Assembly: GCF_033446685.1 (NCBI RefSeq)
Contig: NZ_JAWQLY010000005.1
Location: 207,872-271,871 of the forward strand
Direction: 5' to 3'
DNA from: Modicisalibacter sp033446685
Lineage (GTDB): Bacteria > Pseudomonadota > Gammaproteobacteria > Pseudomonadales > Halomonadaceae
Length of the DNA stretch: 64,000 bases
Shown here: positions 63,924-64,000 of the stretch, piece after piece
Numbering within the stretch: the stretch's first letter is position 1
Layout: each line of letters starts with the position of its first letter
Position numbers and translations under genes: made by a program
Notes under the pieces: generated by a model
Databases searched by the model: none
What the model saw: only the letters and a program-made list of their open reading frames with translations
Told to the model about the DNA's origin: nothing

Positions 63924-64000
63924 TCAGCCCTCGCGCTGGCCGTCGACCAGGCGCTTGAGGTTGAGCGGGTTGGCCTCCTTGAGCGGCTCCGGACGCAGCG
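63924..64000 (-). CDS. 3' end of unidentified gene
   Basis: An open minus-strand frame of 25 codons enters from the right edge and ends in TGA. Its last residues are PLKEANPLNLKRLVDGQREG. A terminator directly downstream supports a real gene end. The fragment is too short to assign. Confidence 0.6.
   Translation of the reverse strand, partial: LRPEPLKEANPLNLKRLVDGQREG

Overview
The window is ordinary chromosome of a high-GC gammaproteobacterium, most likely a member of the Halomonadaceae (Halomonas or Chromohalobacter relatives). The reasons are the leuCDB-asd-fimV-truA-trpF-accD-folC-dedD-cvpA-purF-metZ block shared in layout with pseudomonads, a polyhydroxyalkanoate (PHA) synthase with the unusual SYCVGG nucleophile box, a ManD-type mannonate dehydratase, and a phenylalanine hydroxylase (phhRABC) locus. 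I see no rRNA, tRNA, CRISPR array, insertion sequence or prophage. No gene-free stretch exceeds about 300 bp.

Layout. 1-4962 (minus): a translationally coupled three-gene SMC/condensin-like cassette (MksB/E/F type) whose ATPase runs off the left edge. 5046-7668: a DUF99 protein and a divergent RecQ-family helicase. 7699-13268: the PhhR (TyrR-like) regulator facing phhA-phhB-phhC, with a near-perfect TyrR box, a terminator, then a DadA-like oxidoreductase. 13467-14855: pncC and nadE, two steps of NAD recycling. 14919-19995: D-amino-acid dehydrogenase, MATE pump, aldo/keto reductase and an NDH-2/SelD-associated flavoprotein. 20053-24594 (minus): a complete polyamine-type ABC importer. 24827-26829 (minus): YceI, cytochrome b561 and a DJ-1/PfpI protein.

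26981-44589 (minus) is the long biosynthetic block: methionine (metZ), purines (purF), folate (folC), fatty acids (accD), tryptophan (trpF, trpB, trpA), tRNA pseudouridine (truA), cell-pole organisation (fimV), the aspartate pathway (asd) and leucine (leuCDB). A LysR regulator diverges from leuC. Between trpB and trpA lies a 143-bp imperfect palindrome with 9-bp terminal inverted repeats, the clearest unexplained structure in the window.

45701-48699 (minus) is a PHA storage locus (phaC, phasin, DUF6489 protein). 48850-51693 is the conserved aroC-prmB / smrB neighbourhood. 51716-55768 holds a patatin-like protein, two coupled alpha/beta hydrolases, a 33-residue membrane peptide and an AEC transporter. 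55982-63807 is a D-glucuronate catabolic operon: GntR regulator, three-component TRAP transporter, uronate isomerase, ManD mannonate dehydratase and fructuronate reductase. Together these take up a hexuronate and convert it to 2-keto-3-deoxygluconate (KDG); the kinase and aldolase that would follow are not in the window. A terminator and the 3' end of an unidentified minus-strand gene close the right edge.
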